Of a stretch of 64,000 bases of DNA, positions 44,312 to 52,838 are shown piece after piece. Both the position numbers and the translations under genes were made by a program. This stretch comes from Phycisphaerales bacterium PN19_bin_20 (GTDB taxonomy: Bacteria; Planctomycetota; Phycisphaerae; Phycisphaerales; UBA1924): positions 62,001 through 126,000 of the forward strand of contig JAJOLK010000007.1 in NCBI GenBank assembly GCA_021173225.1, given 5' to 3'. How positions within the stretch are numbered: position 1 is the stretch's first letter; the number at the start of each line of letters is the position of its first letter. The notes beneath the pieces were generated by a model, which worked only from the letters and a program-made list of their open reading frames with translations, had not been told where the DNA came from and searched no databases.

Positions 44312-45388
44312 ATGGCCACCAGCGCGCGAAAGTACATCGTCGGCATCGACCTCGGCGGAACCAACATGCAAGTCGGGATCTTGACCACGACGATGAAGCT
44401 CGTCGGTCGCACCAAGACCAAGACCCGCGCCAAACAGGGCTCAAAGGCCGTCCTCGAACGCATCGTCGAGCAGATCAACGAGGCCTGCGCGCTCGCAAAG
44501 ATCAGCCCCAAGAACCTCAAGGCCATCGGCATCGGTGCGCCCGGCGCGATCGACCCCAAAACCGGCACCGTGCTGCAGGCACCAAACCTCCGCTGGACCA
44601 ACGTCCCGCTTGCCAAGGCCCTCACCAAGGCCGTCGGCGTGCCCACCTTCGTCACCAACGACGTCCGCGCTGCCGCCATCGGCGAGCACCAGCTCGGCGC
44701 GGGCCGCGGCTGCCGAGACCTGCTCTGCCTCTGGATCGGCACCGGCGTCGGCGGCGGGCTGATCCTCAACAACCAGCTCTACACCGGGCACTTCAACACC
44801 GCCGGCGAGGTCGGGCACATGATCCTCTTCCCCGGCACACCCCCAGGCTCGCGCACACTTGAGCACAACTGCTCGCGCACCGCGATTGTCGACCGCATCA
44901 TCCGCCTCATCCGCGCCCACCATCCCTCGATCATCCCTGACCTGCTCGAGGGCGAGCCGCTGGACCACGAGAGTTTAAAGGCCCGCACCGTCAGCATCGC
45001 CTATGCCAAGGGCGACCTGCTCACGCGCGACGTGGTTGACGACGCCGCACACTTTATTGGCATCTGCATCGCCGGCCTCTCCTCCGCGCTCTCCTTCCAA
45101 CGCGTCGTGCTCGGCGGCGGCCTGACCGAGGCGATGGGCGACACCCTCGTCCACCTCGTCCGCGCCAGCTTCAATGACCACGTCTACCCGCACGTCAACC
45201 GCAAGTGCGAGATCGTCAAAACCAAGCTCGAAGCCGACGCCGGGGTCTACGGCGGGGCCCTCTTTGCCCGCGACCGCCTCAATGACCGCTCCTCCGACCG
45301 CTCCTCCGACCGCTCCTCCGACCGCACTACCGACCGCACTACCGACCGCCCCGCGCCGTCGCCCGCGATCACCCGCGCCGCGAAGTGA
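44312..45388 (+). CDS. ROK-family sugar kinase without the zinc-cysteine motif
   Basis: 358 residues. ATP sites VGIDLGGTNMQVGIL (DxGGT) and IGIGAPGAIDPKTG are present, as are the ROK segments GTGVGGGLILN and NTAGEVGHMI. The CxCGxxGCxE zinc motif expected next is absent; the aligned stretch reads PGSRTLEHNCSRTAI with a single Cys. The C-terminus is a repeat of Asp-Arg-(Ser-Ser/Thr-Thr). A glucokinase or N-acetylhexosamine kinase role is possible; ManNAc kinase is conceivable given the nearby neu genes but unproven. Confidence 0.85.
   Translation: MATSARKYIVGIDLGGTNMQVGILTTTMKLVGRTKTKTRAKQGSKAVLERIVEQINEACALAKISPKNLKAIGIGAPGAIDPKTGTVLQAPNLRWTNVPLAKALTKAVGVPTFVTNDVRAAAIGEHQLGAGRGCRDLLCLWIGTGVGGGLILNNQLYTGHFNTAGEVGHMILFPGTPPGSRTLEHNCSRTAIVDRIIRLIRAHHPSIIPDLLEGEPLDHESLKARTVSIAYAKGDLLTRDVVDDAAHFIGICIAGLSSALSFQRVVLGGGLTEAMGDTLVHLVRASFNDHVYPHVNRKCEIVKTKLEADAGVYGGALFARDRLNDRSSDRSSDRSSDRTTDRTTDRPAPSPAITRAAK
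45284..45349. repeat. 12-bp tandem repeat in ROK kinase 3' end
   Basis: Units GACCGCTCCTCC (three) and GACCGCACTACC (two), encoding DRSS and DRTT. The tail looks non-structural and the tract could vary in copy number. Confidence 0.85.
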
Positions 45389-45429
45389 ACCGGCCCGCAC
45401 CCCCCCACGCGGCCATCTATCCTCCGCGC

Positions 45430-46392
45430 ATGCTCAGCCACGCTGACTTACTCGCGCTAACCGCCCGCCTCGCCCACCTCCGCGCCACCACCACCGTCAT
45501 TAAGTTCGGCGGCTCGATCCAGGACGACCCTACCCAAATCGCCCTCGTCGCCGCCCAGATCGCCGCCCTCGCGCACGCCGGACTCCGCCCCGTCATCGTC
45601 CACGGCGGTGGCAAGGCGATCTCCGCCGCACTCGCCGCCGCCGGGATCCACAGTCGCTTTGTCATGGGCCAGCGTTACACAGACGACGCCTCGATGGCCG
45701 TCGTCGAGCGCGTGCTCTGCCACGACACCAACGCCGCGATCGTCACCGCCATTAACACCGCACTCGCCGCCCCACTGATCGCCCCCGTCACCGACACACT
45801 GCGCGACACACTCGGCACCGCCTTCCCCTCAGCCGCGCACGCCATCCGCGCGCCTCGCGCCCACGGGCTCACCTCACTCACAACTGGCGTGCTGCACGCT
45901 CACCGCGCCGGCGTCACCGACAAAGAAGGCCACCCCGTTGACCTCGGCCTCGTCGGTCGCGTCGCCCGCGTTGATGCCCACATCATCGCCGCCCTATGTG
46001 ATGCAGGCACCATCCCCGTCATCGCCCCCGTCGCCCTCGACACAGACCCCGCCCAAACCGGCGGCCGCCTCAACGTCAACGCCGACCTCGCCGCCGGCGA
46101 GATCGCCCGCGCCCTCCGCCCGCACGCCTTCATCCTCGTCTCCGATACCCCCGGCGTCCGCACCAATCCCGAAGACAAGGCCTCCTACGCCGCAACCCTC
46201 ACCCGCGCGCAGGTCCGCCAGCTCGAAGCCAAAGGCATCATCGACGGCGGGATGCTCCCGAAGCTCGAAGCCTGCCTCGCCGCACTCGACGCCGGCGTCC
46301 AGCACGTCGCCATCACCGACGGCCGCCAGCCCGGCGCACTGCTCGCCGCCACACTCACCAGCACGTTCTCGGGCACGATCATCACAAGCTGA
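45430..46392 (+). CDS. argB: Acetylglutamate kinase
   Basis: 320 residues from the ATG at 45430. VIKFGGSIQDDP is the N-terminal phosphate-binding motif; IVHGGGKAISAALAAAGI, RYTDDASMAVVERVL and GGRLNVNADLAAGEIA are characteristic. DTPGVRTNP and GIIDGGMLPKLEACLAAL complete the amino-acid kinase fold. It catalyses the second step of arginine synthesis. A GTG at 45385, overlapping the upstream stop, would give 15 extra residues of low similarity and cannot be excluded. Confidence 0.88.
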   Translation: MLSHADLLALTARLAHLRATTTVIKFGGSIQDDPTQIALVAAQIAALAHAGLRPVIVHGGGKAISAALAAAGIHSRFVMGQRYTDDASMAVVERVLCHDTNAAIVTAINTALAAPLIAPVTDTLRDTLGTAFPSAAHAIRAPRAHGLTSLTTGVLHAHRAGVTDKEGHPVDLGLVGRVARVDAHIIAALCDAGTIPVIAPVALDTDPAQTGGRLNVNADLAAGEIARALRPHAFILVSDTPGVRTNPEDKASYAATLTRAQVRQLEAKGIIDGGMLPKLEACLAALDAGVQHVAITDGRQPGALLAATLTSTFSGTIITS

Positions 46393-46428
46393 GAACCACT
46401 GATCGCTCGTGTGTCGGTCGACAGCGCA

Positions 46429-46998
46429 TCACCGCCGAAAGCCGTTGGTCACGGTGCCGTCGAGCCACAGCACGTTCGCACCTCCCTCGCCCGCGTGTCG
46501 AGGCAGATCATCTAGGAAGAGAGGCTCGTCGGGCCGGTCGGCCACCAGTTTTCCCAGGCGTGCGGGGCGGTCTTCCGCGGGATACATCACCAGCAGATAC
46601 GCCAGGTCCAGCGTCATGTAATAGTACGAAACACCAAAGAACGCCTCGGTGCGCGGGACATCAGTGCCAACACCCGACCTCCGATCCGACGGACAGACCC
46701 AGGGCTGGGCCCGCGAAACAAGTGATGGTGGCGCGACCCCCACAAAGCTCGCCAGTGCATCGAATGGCGCGGCTTGACCAAACCGCAGGTCCGCCGGCCC
46801 AAGCGCCATGGGCATGGCCCCTTTGTAACGCTCTCGATAAGCGAGCACGCCAACATGGACCTGCCGCAGCGACGACATGCACACCGCCGACCGCGCGACG
46901 CCCCGGGCCGAACTCATCACCGGCAGGCTTACCGCGACCAGCACGGCCATCACGCCCAAAGCAACAAGCAGCTCAACAAGCGTCACGCCGTGACGCAA
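46429..46998 (-). CDS. Type II secretion/type IV-like pseudopilin with H-x-DG tail
   Basis: About 189 residues from a proposed TTG. The class III signal G-VTLVELLVALGVMAVLVAVSLPV gives cleavage after Gly and a hydrophobic N-terminal helix. The C-terminus RHAGEGGANVLWLDGTVTNGF matches the H-x9-11-DG tail of abundant planctomycete pseudopilin-like (DUF1559-type) proteins. No ATG precedes the signal in frame without running into the upstream gene, so the start is uncertain. It is the distal member of the minus-strand cluster starting at flgM. Confidence 0.7.
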   Translation of the reverse strand: MRHGVTLVELLVALGVMAVLVAVSLPVMSSARGVARSAVCMSSLRQVHVGVLAYRERYKGAMPMALGPADLRFGQAAPFDALASFVGVAPPSLVSRAQPWVCPSDRRSGVGTDVPRTEAFFGVSYYYMTLDLAYLLVMYPAEDRPARLGKLVADRPDEPLFLDDLPRHAGEGGANVLWLDGTVTNGFRR

Positions 46999-47062
46999 CG
47001 CCTGACAACGTACGCGCCCAGCCCCTGAGCTGTGCTGGGCTTGTCGCCACTGGCGGACGCCG

Positions 47063-47773
47063 TTACCTGCTCTCGGGTTTGGGCAAATGATGGACAATGG
47101 GTGCCTCACGCTTCCTGACACTATACCACTGCACACGAAACTGCGACCACTGCGCAAGCTTGAGCTTCGCCCAGTACGCTACTCGCGCATCGGCGTCACC
47201 CATCAGCTTCGCCGCCTGATCGTAGAACAACGGTTCATCTAGCAGCCCCGCTTCCCACAAAGAAAGCACCGCCGCCTCGCGCGCCGCCGGGTCGGTTGCA
47301 AACAGTTCTTGCATAAACACCTGTCGAATCAACGCGACAAGCTCCGGACCGGGTGACTCATTGAGCAGCACATCCCCAAGGATTGACAATACATCTCCAT
47401 TAAGACTCGAGCGGAGCATGCGGGCCCAACTCTCGCGCAGCGCTTCGTCCCACCGCGACTAGTCCAAGCAAAGCTCGGGGGACAACGGTTCATTCAATAT
47501 CCCCCGCAGGTTCGTGACCTCTTCAGGCCCAAGCACCCGACGGCCAGCGAGCTGTGCCATGCGAACTTCCAGCTCCTCATTGCCATGCGGCCGCCCAGCT
47601 TCGAGACGAGCCGCAGCTCCTACACCCATGCTCTCCGCGAAGGCTACCCGGGGCCCGTGAGGAAGCTCACTACTGCGCGAACTCTGCCATGGCACAAACA
47701 CCCCTCGCCACGCCATCGCCAGCACTAGCGTAAGAGCACCCAGCACCAGAATCCACACGCTTCCTTTACGCAT
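47063..47773 (-). pseudogene. Membrane-anchored helical protein split by an in-frame TAG
   Basis: A single reading frame of 236 codons is interrupted only by TAG at 47459-47461. The upstream part has a membrane anchor (SVWILVLGALTLVLAMAW) and ends NEPLSPELCLD. Directly after the TAG the frame continues SRWDEALRESWARML into a helical region ending near 47063. LRGILNEPLSPEL before the stop resembles ILGDVLLNESPGPEL after it, as in a repeat protein. AAGG eight bases before the ATG at 47773 supports that start, while the ATG after the TAG has no such site. Two separate genes are the alternative. Confidence 0.6.
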
Positions 47774-47888
47774 ATCCCGCCGCCTTACGATCATGTATTG
47801 CCATAATCACGATCACACCCTACGATGCCTTTACCGCCCGTTCATCAGCTTGCAATTATGCAGATGTATCTCCTCGATGACGATGATG

Positions 47889-48161
47889 TCATGGGCACGG
47901 CGGAACCCACGGGTTTGAGGCACAATAAGCGTAGCAGTCCTGCAAATCCTTGGAGCGGAACGACATATTCCACTTGCCCGCTAGACAGCAGGCCTTGCAG
48001 TCGCGCAGAGTGCCCACGCACCGCTTACTGAAAGGGCTGCAGTTGGCCCGCCCGTACCTATGCCCGGGCGCGTTCTGCGGCTCATTCTTTGCGACGGCGA
48101 CCGCCGTCATCATCATCCCAACGCCAGAAATAAAGCAACCAAACGAGACGAGGTTCTTCAT
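47889..48161 (-). CDS. Small secreted cysteine-rich protein
   Basis: 90 residues. The signal peptide is about residues 1-26 (MKNLVSFGCFISGVGMMMTAVAVA). The ~64-residue mature part has eight cysteines spaced C-x6-C-x6-C-x2-CC-x16-C-x3-C-x8-C, enough for four disulfides. It contains no catalytic motif and matches no family I know. GGAG lies eight bases before the ATG. Codon use is less GC-biased than in neighbouring genes. It lies between flgM and the amber-split gene on the same strand. Confidence 0.65.
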   Translation of the reverse strand: MKNLVSFGCFISGVGMMMTAVAVAKNEPQNAPGHRYGRANCSPFSKRCVGTLRDCKACCLAGKWNMSFRSKDLQDCYAYCASNPWVPPCP

Positions 48162-48319
48162 ATCCGTGCTCCATGCGGTATCCACCCGTGCTCTAACTCT
48201 ACCCCCCTTTCCCCGCCCCCGCCTCCCAAACACAATCCGGAGAATCGCGGTCCGTTTGCATACCCGTGGCGATCCGCGTGGCTCTTCCCCGCGCGAAAGA
48301 AGAGGACCGCCACGAAACA

Positions 48320-48350
48320 GCCCCCGGTCGCTGCTCCAGCAGCCGGGGGC
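48320..48350 (-). terminator. Strong hairpin downstream of flgM
   Basis: GCCCCCGG pairs with CCGGGGGC around an inner CTGC/GCAG stem, 46 bases past the flgM stop. On the minus strand it is followed by TGTTTCGT rather than a clean U-tract, so termination may be partial or factor-assisted. Confidence 0.55.
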
Positions 48351-48395
48351 CAGGGGATGATTACTTCAGTCAACCGCGGACCCGCTCACCGGCCC

Positions 48396-48704
48396 TCAGC
48401 CAAGGCCGCGCAGCGTCCGTGACAGCCGGTCCGCCACGACCGCAACCTTTTCGTCAAGGTCGTACGTGCCCGAGTCGATCTGCGCTTTGATCCGCGCGAC
48501 CTTCTCGCTCACGCCCGCGCCAGAGGTTTGGCTCGCCGCGAGCGCCGCCGCCGAAACTTCGACTTGATCAACGCGGTCACTTGCCGCGCGAGCGGACACA
48601 CCCTCACCCGCGGCACTCGACTGCGGGCTGCGCGGGCCGATTCGGCCAATCACCCCGCCACGCTCGGTAAGGCCTGTCGAGGACACACTTGAAAGACTGG
48701 ACAT
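48396..48704 (-). CDS. flgM: Anti-sigma-28 factor FlgM
   Basis: 102 residues, the normal size. The N-terminal half is disordered Ser/Gly-rich; the C-terminal sigma-binding helices are VEVSAAALAASQ and EKVARIKAQIDSGTYDLDEKVAVVADRL, the conserved FlgM signature. FlgM holds back the flagellar sigma factor until the hook is finished and the protein is exported. GGAGC precedes the start by about eight bases. It implies that the organism makes flagella, which gives context to the cheV and Maf-type genes. Confidence 0.88.
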   Translation of the reverse strand: MSSLSSVSSTGLTERGGVIGRIGPRSPQSSAAGEGVSARAASDRVDQVEVSAAALAASQTSGAGVSEKVARIKAQIDSGTYDLDEKVAVVADRLSRTLRGLG

Positions 48705-49201
48705 GGAACACGCTCCGTGCGAAGCCGTCGATGCGACGCGGGCAATCCACTTGCAGCCATGGCAACGCCAAGGCTGCCGGCCATCCTGGCCCTAGCCCCC
48801 GCAGAGATCCATCTCTGGCCATTGATCCGTTCGGGGTCGGCCGCTTCTTCAACCGGCCCCGCCTGAGCTTCCGCCCACTGTCTATCGACCCAGACCGCAG
48901 TTTTCCTCCAACACCACGCGCATCCAGCTCAAGTTCTTAAACTACTGTAAAATCTAGACTTAGCCCACCGATCACCTACTTTTAGGCGGTTGTTTTTGAA
49001 ACTGTTCCCACAGATTGTCCACCTTTGCGCTCGCCACCTTTGCGCCCTCGCGCAAATCGATCACTCTCTACCTCCCGAACAGGTGTGCCGAATATTCGCC
49101 CAATCGGGCATGATCCTGTCGTCGCACGCAGTGATTGTGCCAAACTTCGCTCGCGTTCGCGCTCGTGCACCCAGCCGCCCACGGGACGCGAACGATCCGT
49201 C
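48705..49201. other. 497-bp divergent intergenic region with AT-rich patch
   Basis: No gene is seen. Bases ~48934-48967 are AT-rich (TCTTAAACTACTG, AAAATCTAGACTTAG), and TTGTCCACC occurs at 49015-49023. The region should contain the flgM promoter and that of the SPOR-like gene; I could not identify a certain sigma-28 or sigma-70 site. Confidence 0.5.
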
Positions 49202-50161
49202 ATGCTCCACCTCTTTACCCGCGCGCGATCATCAGCCCTGCCCCTCGCGCTCGCCGCCGCGCTGCTGCCGGCCAGCCTCGCCCTCGCGCAAGGTGACGAG
49301 CTGCCCGGCCTGCGCCGCCCGCGCCCAGCGCCCACCACGCCCGCATTGCCAGCGGGCGACCCCGCGTCCGCCCCCACGTCCGACCCCGCGCCATCTTCAG
49401 CGCAGCCCGCGGCCGCGACCTCGCGCCTGGGTAACAACTGGACAATCGTGCTGGCCACCTTCCGCGGGCCAGAGCGCCTCGCGCAGGCCGCCGCGGCTCT
49501 CGACGCCGCCAAGGCCGCAGGGCTTACCGACGTGACCATCGACCCGCGCGGCGAGGCCGTCATCCTTTGCGCTGGCCGCTACCCAGACCCTTCCGCCGAC
49601 GCGGCCCTGGCGCGCGTGAAGCAGATCGGTGAGCTCCGCGTCTCCGGTGCACGCCCCTACCTCGGCGCGTTCCTCGCGCCGCCCGGCGGGCTGACCCGCG
49701 CCGGCGCTCGCCCACAATACAACCTTGGCAACGCGCGTGACGCGCGCCCCAACCAAGCTCAAAGCTCAAAGCCCGCGCCGCGATACACGCTCCAGGTCGC
49801 CGTCTACGGGCGCGAAGAGCTCGCCCGCGACCCCACCGAGGCTGAGCTCGCCGAGAGCCGCGTCGCCGCCGAAGAGGGCGTGCTGCGGCTGCGCCAAGAG
49901 GGCGAAGAAGCCTTCTACTACCACGGCCCGCGCCGCAGCATGGTCACCATCGGGCTCTTTGGTGAGGACGACCTCGCCCGCGCCAGTTCGCCGGGGCTGA
50001 GCGGCCAGGCCGGCGCAGCACGCGATGAGAACCCTGCCCTCTCGGCCCTGCGCAAGCGCTTCCCCAACAACCTGTACAACGGCGCCGGCGTTCGTGAGAA
50101 GCCCCGCCAAGGCCCCGCGCGCCTGCAATCTAGCGTGCTTGTGCTGGTGCCGGAGAAGTAG
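49202..50161 (+). CDS. Secreted protein with SPOR-like repeats
   Basis: 319 residues. The signal peptide is about residues 1-29 (SSALPLALAAALLPASLALAQ). After a Pro-rich linker come two similar α/β stretches: NNWTIVLATFRGPERLAQAAAAL...VILCAGRYPDPSADAALARVKQI (~80-145) and RYTLQVAVYGREEL...EAFYYHGPRRSMVTIGLFGEDD (~195-265). The pattern of a strand, a helix of paired residues and a G-rich strand is that of SPOR (peptidoglycan-binding) domains, although similarity is only by shape. The frame is open upstream but lacks a better start. Confidence 0.6.
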   Translation: MLHLFTRARSSALPLALAAALLPASLALAQGDELPGLRRPRPAPTTPALPAGDPASAPTSDPAPSSAQPAAATSRLGNNWTIVLATFRGPERLAQAAAALDAAKAAGLTDVTIDPRGEAVILCAGRYPDPSADAALARVKQIGELRVSGARPYLGAFLAPPGGLTRAGARPQYNLGNARDARPNQAQSSKPAPRYTLQVAVYGREELARDPTEAELAESRVAAEEGVLRLRQEGEEAFYYHGPRRSMVTIGLFGEDDLARASSPGLSGQAGAARDENPALSALRKRFPNNLYNGAGVREKPRQGPARLQSSVLVLVPEK

Positions 50162-50195
50162 CCCGCGCCGGCGCTCCGGCCGCCGCCGCCCCGCC

Positions 50196-52103
50196 TTACT
50201 TCAGCAGCTCGGTCATTGGCCGCAGGCTCGCCATGTAGCGCGTGTGCACGTCAAGGTAGTGCTTGCGATAGATCGCGTCGACCTGCTCGGGGCTGGGAAA
50301 CTTGTCACTAAAGCCCGGGCTTGCGGGGTCAAGCGCCAGCTTGCTGGCCTTGATCAGATGCGCGATGAGTGTGCGTGGGTCCTCGATGCCGATGGCCACG
50401 CGGACGGTCGTGGGCTGGATGCCCGCGTCGCGCAGCGCCTGGTCGCTCATCTCGCTGTGGCTGGTAATCGCCGGGCACAGCACCACCGTGTTGGTCTGCC
50501 CCAGGCTGACCTGGTGCCCAAAGACCGGGTCCAGGCAGTCAAAGAACCGCTTGAAGATCCCGCGGTCAAACCCGCCCTGCCCACCCTTGCCCTCAAAGTC
50601 GATGGTAAACAGCGGCGCCGGCAGCCCCATGTGCAGCACCTTCTCACGCACCGCGCCGTTGAAGTGCCCGGGCACCGCGTTGCAGTTGACGTTCATGTGC
50701 GGGTGCATGCCCAGCACCTCGGCCATCGTCAGCGTGTTGATGGTCTTGGTCAGCACCCGCGTCTCGAGCGTGTGCAGGCCGTTGAGCACCTCGTACGCCT
50801 TGTCCGCATCCAGGAACGCGCCCTTGATGTAATACACGTTCCAAAACAGCGTCTCGTGCCCGTGCCAGTCGCGCGCGCTCCCGTCCACGTCTTTGCCACG
50901 CACCACATCGTGCTTGCCCATGAACATCCGCTCGTTGCGCGCAATCACGCATCCCGCCGTCGTCCCGCCCGTGCCCGAGATGTCCTTGGTGTAGCTGTGG
51001 ATCACAAAGTCGGGCCGCTCCATGTGCTCGGCCCGGCGCAGCGGGCGGTGCAAGAACGGCGTGCCCACCGTGCTGTCCAAAATCACCGTCAGCTTCTGCT
51101 CGTGCGACGCCTTGCACATCGCCGGCACATCGAGGCAGTACCCGTGCGGGTTGCACGGGCTCTCAAGGTACACATAGATGTGACGCCCCGCCGCCAGACG
51201 ACCCGCGTGCTTGACCTTCGCCGCCTCCAGCGCCTTGCGGAAGTCTGCCTCGGTATACCCGTCGAAGAACTCCACCGCCACGTCCAGGTTCCCCGGCTTG
51301 GCGAACCAGTCGTGCATGAGCTGGTACGTCCCGCCGTACACGTTCCGCGACGTCAAGATGATGTCCTGATAGCCCACCAGGTGGCTCAGCGTCGCGTCGA
51401 CCGCGGCCATTCCGCTGTTGAAGTTCCACGCGAAGTAGTCCGCCGCCTCGGGCCCGCACTCCACGTCAACGATGTGGTTCGCGAGGCTGACCGCCGTGGG
51501 GTTCAGCAGGCGCGAGTAGATCTCGAGCATCAGCTCCTTGCCCTGGAACGCGTCGTCAACCCACTCGCTGCACGCGTAGATGTACGTCGCGGTCCGCGTG
51601 ATCACCGGCTTGGCGCTGAACAACGCCGTGACGTTGTCGAAGATCGGGTAAGGCCCGCGCGCCAGCCGCCCCGTCTGGCTGTCCACCAGCGACTGGTACG
51701 TACGGCGGAACGGGTGCATCAAGGTGTCCATCACCTTGGCCATCTGGAAGCACAGGAACTTCTGGGCCGCGAACCGCGCCGCCCGGTCCTCGCGCGGCAG
51801 GCGCGCCAGCTCGTGCGTCAGCGTCTCCCACAGCAGCTTGGTGTCGCTGTGCGTCCCGTAGACCCCGCGCGCCACACTGGCCAGGTGCTTGCCAAAGTCG
51901 CTCGCGCCGTCAACGCCAAAGTGCGCAAGCTGCTCAGCGACCAGCCCGTCGATGTCCTTGGCGGCGGTGGTCTTGCGGCGGGGGCTGATCTCACGCGCAC
52001 GCTCGAACGCCGTCATCGCGCTGTGCGCCTTGGCCACCGGCGCGGCCCCGTTGTTGGCGTGCCCGTGGTTGAGACCAGTCGTGCTGCCCTGCGTCGTTGT
52101 CAT
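50196..52103 (-). CDS. Cys/Met-metabolism PLP-dependent enzyme, long form
   Basis: 635 residues. The C-terminal ~500 hold the fold type I aminotransferase core of the cystathionine γ-synthase/methionine γ-lyase family: YFAWNFNSGMAAVDATLSHL, YVYLESPCNPHG, VILDSTVGTPFLHRPL and the PLP-lysine in SYTKDISGTGGT (about Lys373). A ~120-residue N-terminal helical extension is unusual, since typical members have ~400 residues. Whether it acts in cystathionine synthesis, sulfhydrylation or elimination is undecided. GGAG seven bases before the ATG supports this start over a TTG 13 codons upstream. Confidence 0.82.
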   Translation of the reverse strand: MTTTQGSTTGLNHGHANNGAAPVAKAHSAMTAFERAREISPRRKTTAAKDIDGLVAEQLAHFGVDGASDFGKHLASVARGVYGTHSDTKLLWETLTHELARLPREDRAARFAAQKFLCFQMAKVMDTLMHPFRRTYQSLVDSQTGRLARGPYPIFDNVTALFSAKPVITRTATYIYACSEWVDDAFQGKELMLEIYSRLLNPTAVSLANHIVDVECGPEAADYFAWNFNSGMAAVDATLSHLVGYQDIILTSRNVYGGTYQLMHDWFAKPGNLDVAVEFFDGYTEADFRKALEAAKVKHAGRLAAGRHIYVYLESPCNPHGYCLDVPAMCKASHEQKLTVILDSTVGTPFLHRPLRRAEHMERPDFVIHSYTKDISGTGGTTAGCVIARNERMFMGKHDVVRGKDVDGSARDWHGHETLFWNVYYIKGAFLDADKAYEVLNGLHTLETRVLTKTINTLTMAEVLGMHPHMNVNCNAVPGHFNGAVREKVLHMGLPAPLFTIDFEGKGGQGGFDRGIFKRFFDCLDPVFGHQVSLGQTNTVVLCPAITSHSEMSDQALRDAGIQPTTVRVAIGIEDPRTLIAHLIKASKLALDPASPGFSDKFPSPEQVDAIYRKHYLDVHTRYMASLRPMTELLK

Positions 52104-52838
52104 CTGCCTGCTCCAAAGGTTCAACCGCCCAAACACATCCAAACGCTTACCCGCGCGCCGGCGAGAATCGGATCATGCCAGCAAGATCGGATCATAGAGC
52201 CCGCGCGCTTCGCGCCCCTAGGTACCTTCCAGCCCGACGACCGACGCTGTCATCGGCAGGTTTACGTGAAAGTCCTTACACCATCGATCTAGCACGAATC
52301 CTGTAGGAATAAGCCCCGATATCGACCGAAAGCGCCGCGATTCGGTCGGCTTTGCGACCACCACCAAACGGGGTCAAGCAGAAGCTGACGGCCCGGTCAT
52401 CCACCGGTTTTCCCCACGATCGGCGCGACGTGCCGCCGCCGCGCAATACGGCCGGATCGCTCGCCCGCCGTCCCGCGCATTGAGCATGCGCCTGGCCTGT
52501 CGCCTCGTTGCGCACACCATGAAAACAGCCTGTGGACAAGCGCGCGAGAGGTGTCGGCCGGGGGCACCGTGGCGCGGGGCGCAACCAACAGCCCCGCCGT
52601 CCCGACAGGTGGCCCAGTCAGGTTGTCCACCGTTCTTTCCACCTGTGGGCTTTGCGCGGTTGAGCGAGTTCTGCACGCACGCCAAGCCCAATCGGGGCCC
52701 CGCCGACCAGAGATACTCACAGACCGACACCCCTCTGTACTACCAGCATCAGATCTATCTCTTCTGATACTAGAAGAAGAGACCGCTTACCTCACCCCTG
52801 ACCCGCCCGCAACCCATCGCCAATGTGGGCAAGGGTTT
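52104..52838. other. 735-bp intergenic region with DnaA-box-like cluster and inverted repeat
   Basis: No gene is convincing. Near-matches to the DnaA box TTATCCACA are TTTTCCCCA (52408), TTGTCCACA on the minus strand (52531-52539), TTGTCCACC (52623) and CTTTCCACC (52635). A perfect inverted repeat TCTCTTCT / AGAAGAGA with a nine-base loop lies at 52758-52782 in an AT-richer patch. The upstream part (52104-52330) should hold the PLP-enzyme promoter. Confidence 0.5.

Noticed and set aside
46429-47157. Longer form of the pseudopilin
   Set aside because: It would overlap ~95 bases of the upstream gene and put ~55 unusual residues before the class III signal, where only a short leader is normal.
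50025-52292. 755-codon plus-strand open frame
   Set aside because: Antisense to the PLP-dependent enzyme; His/Arg/Val-rich without motifs.
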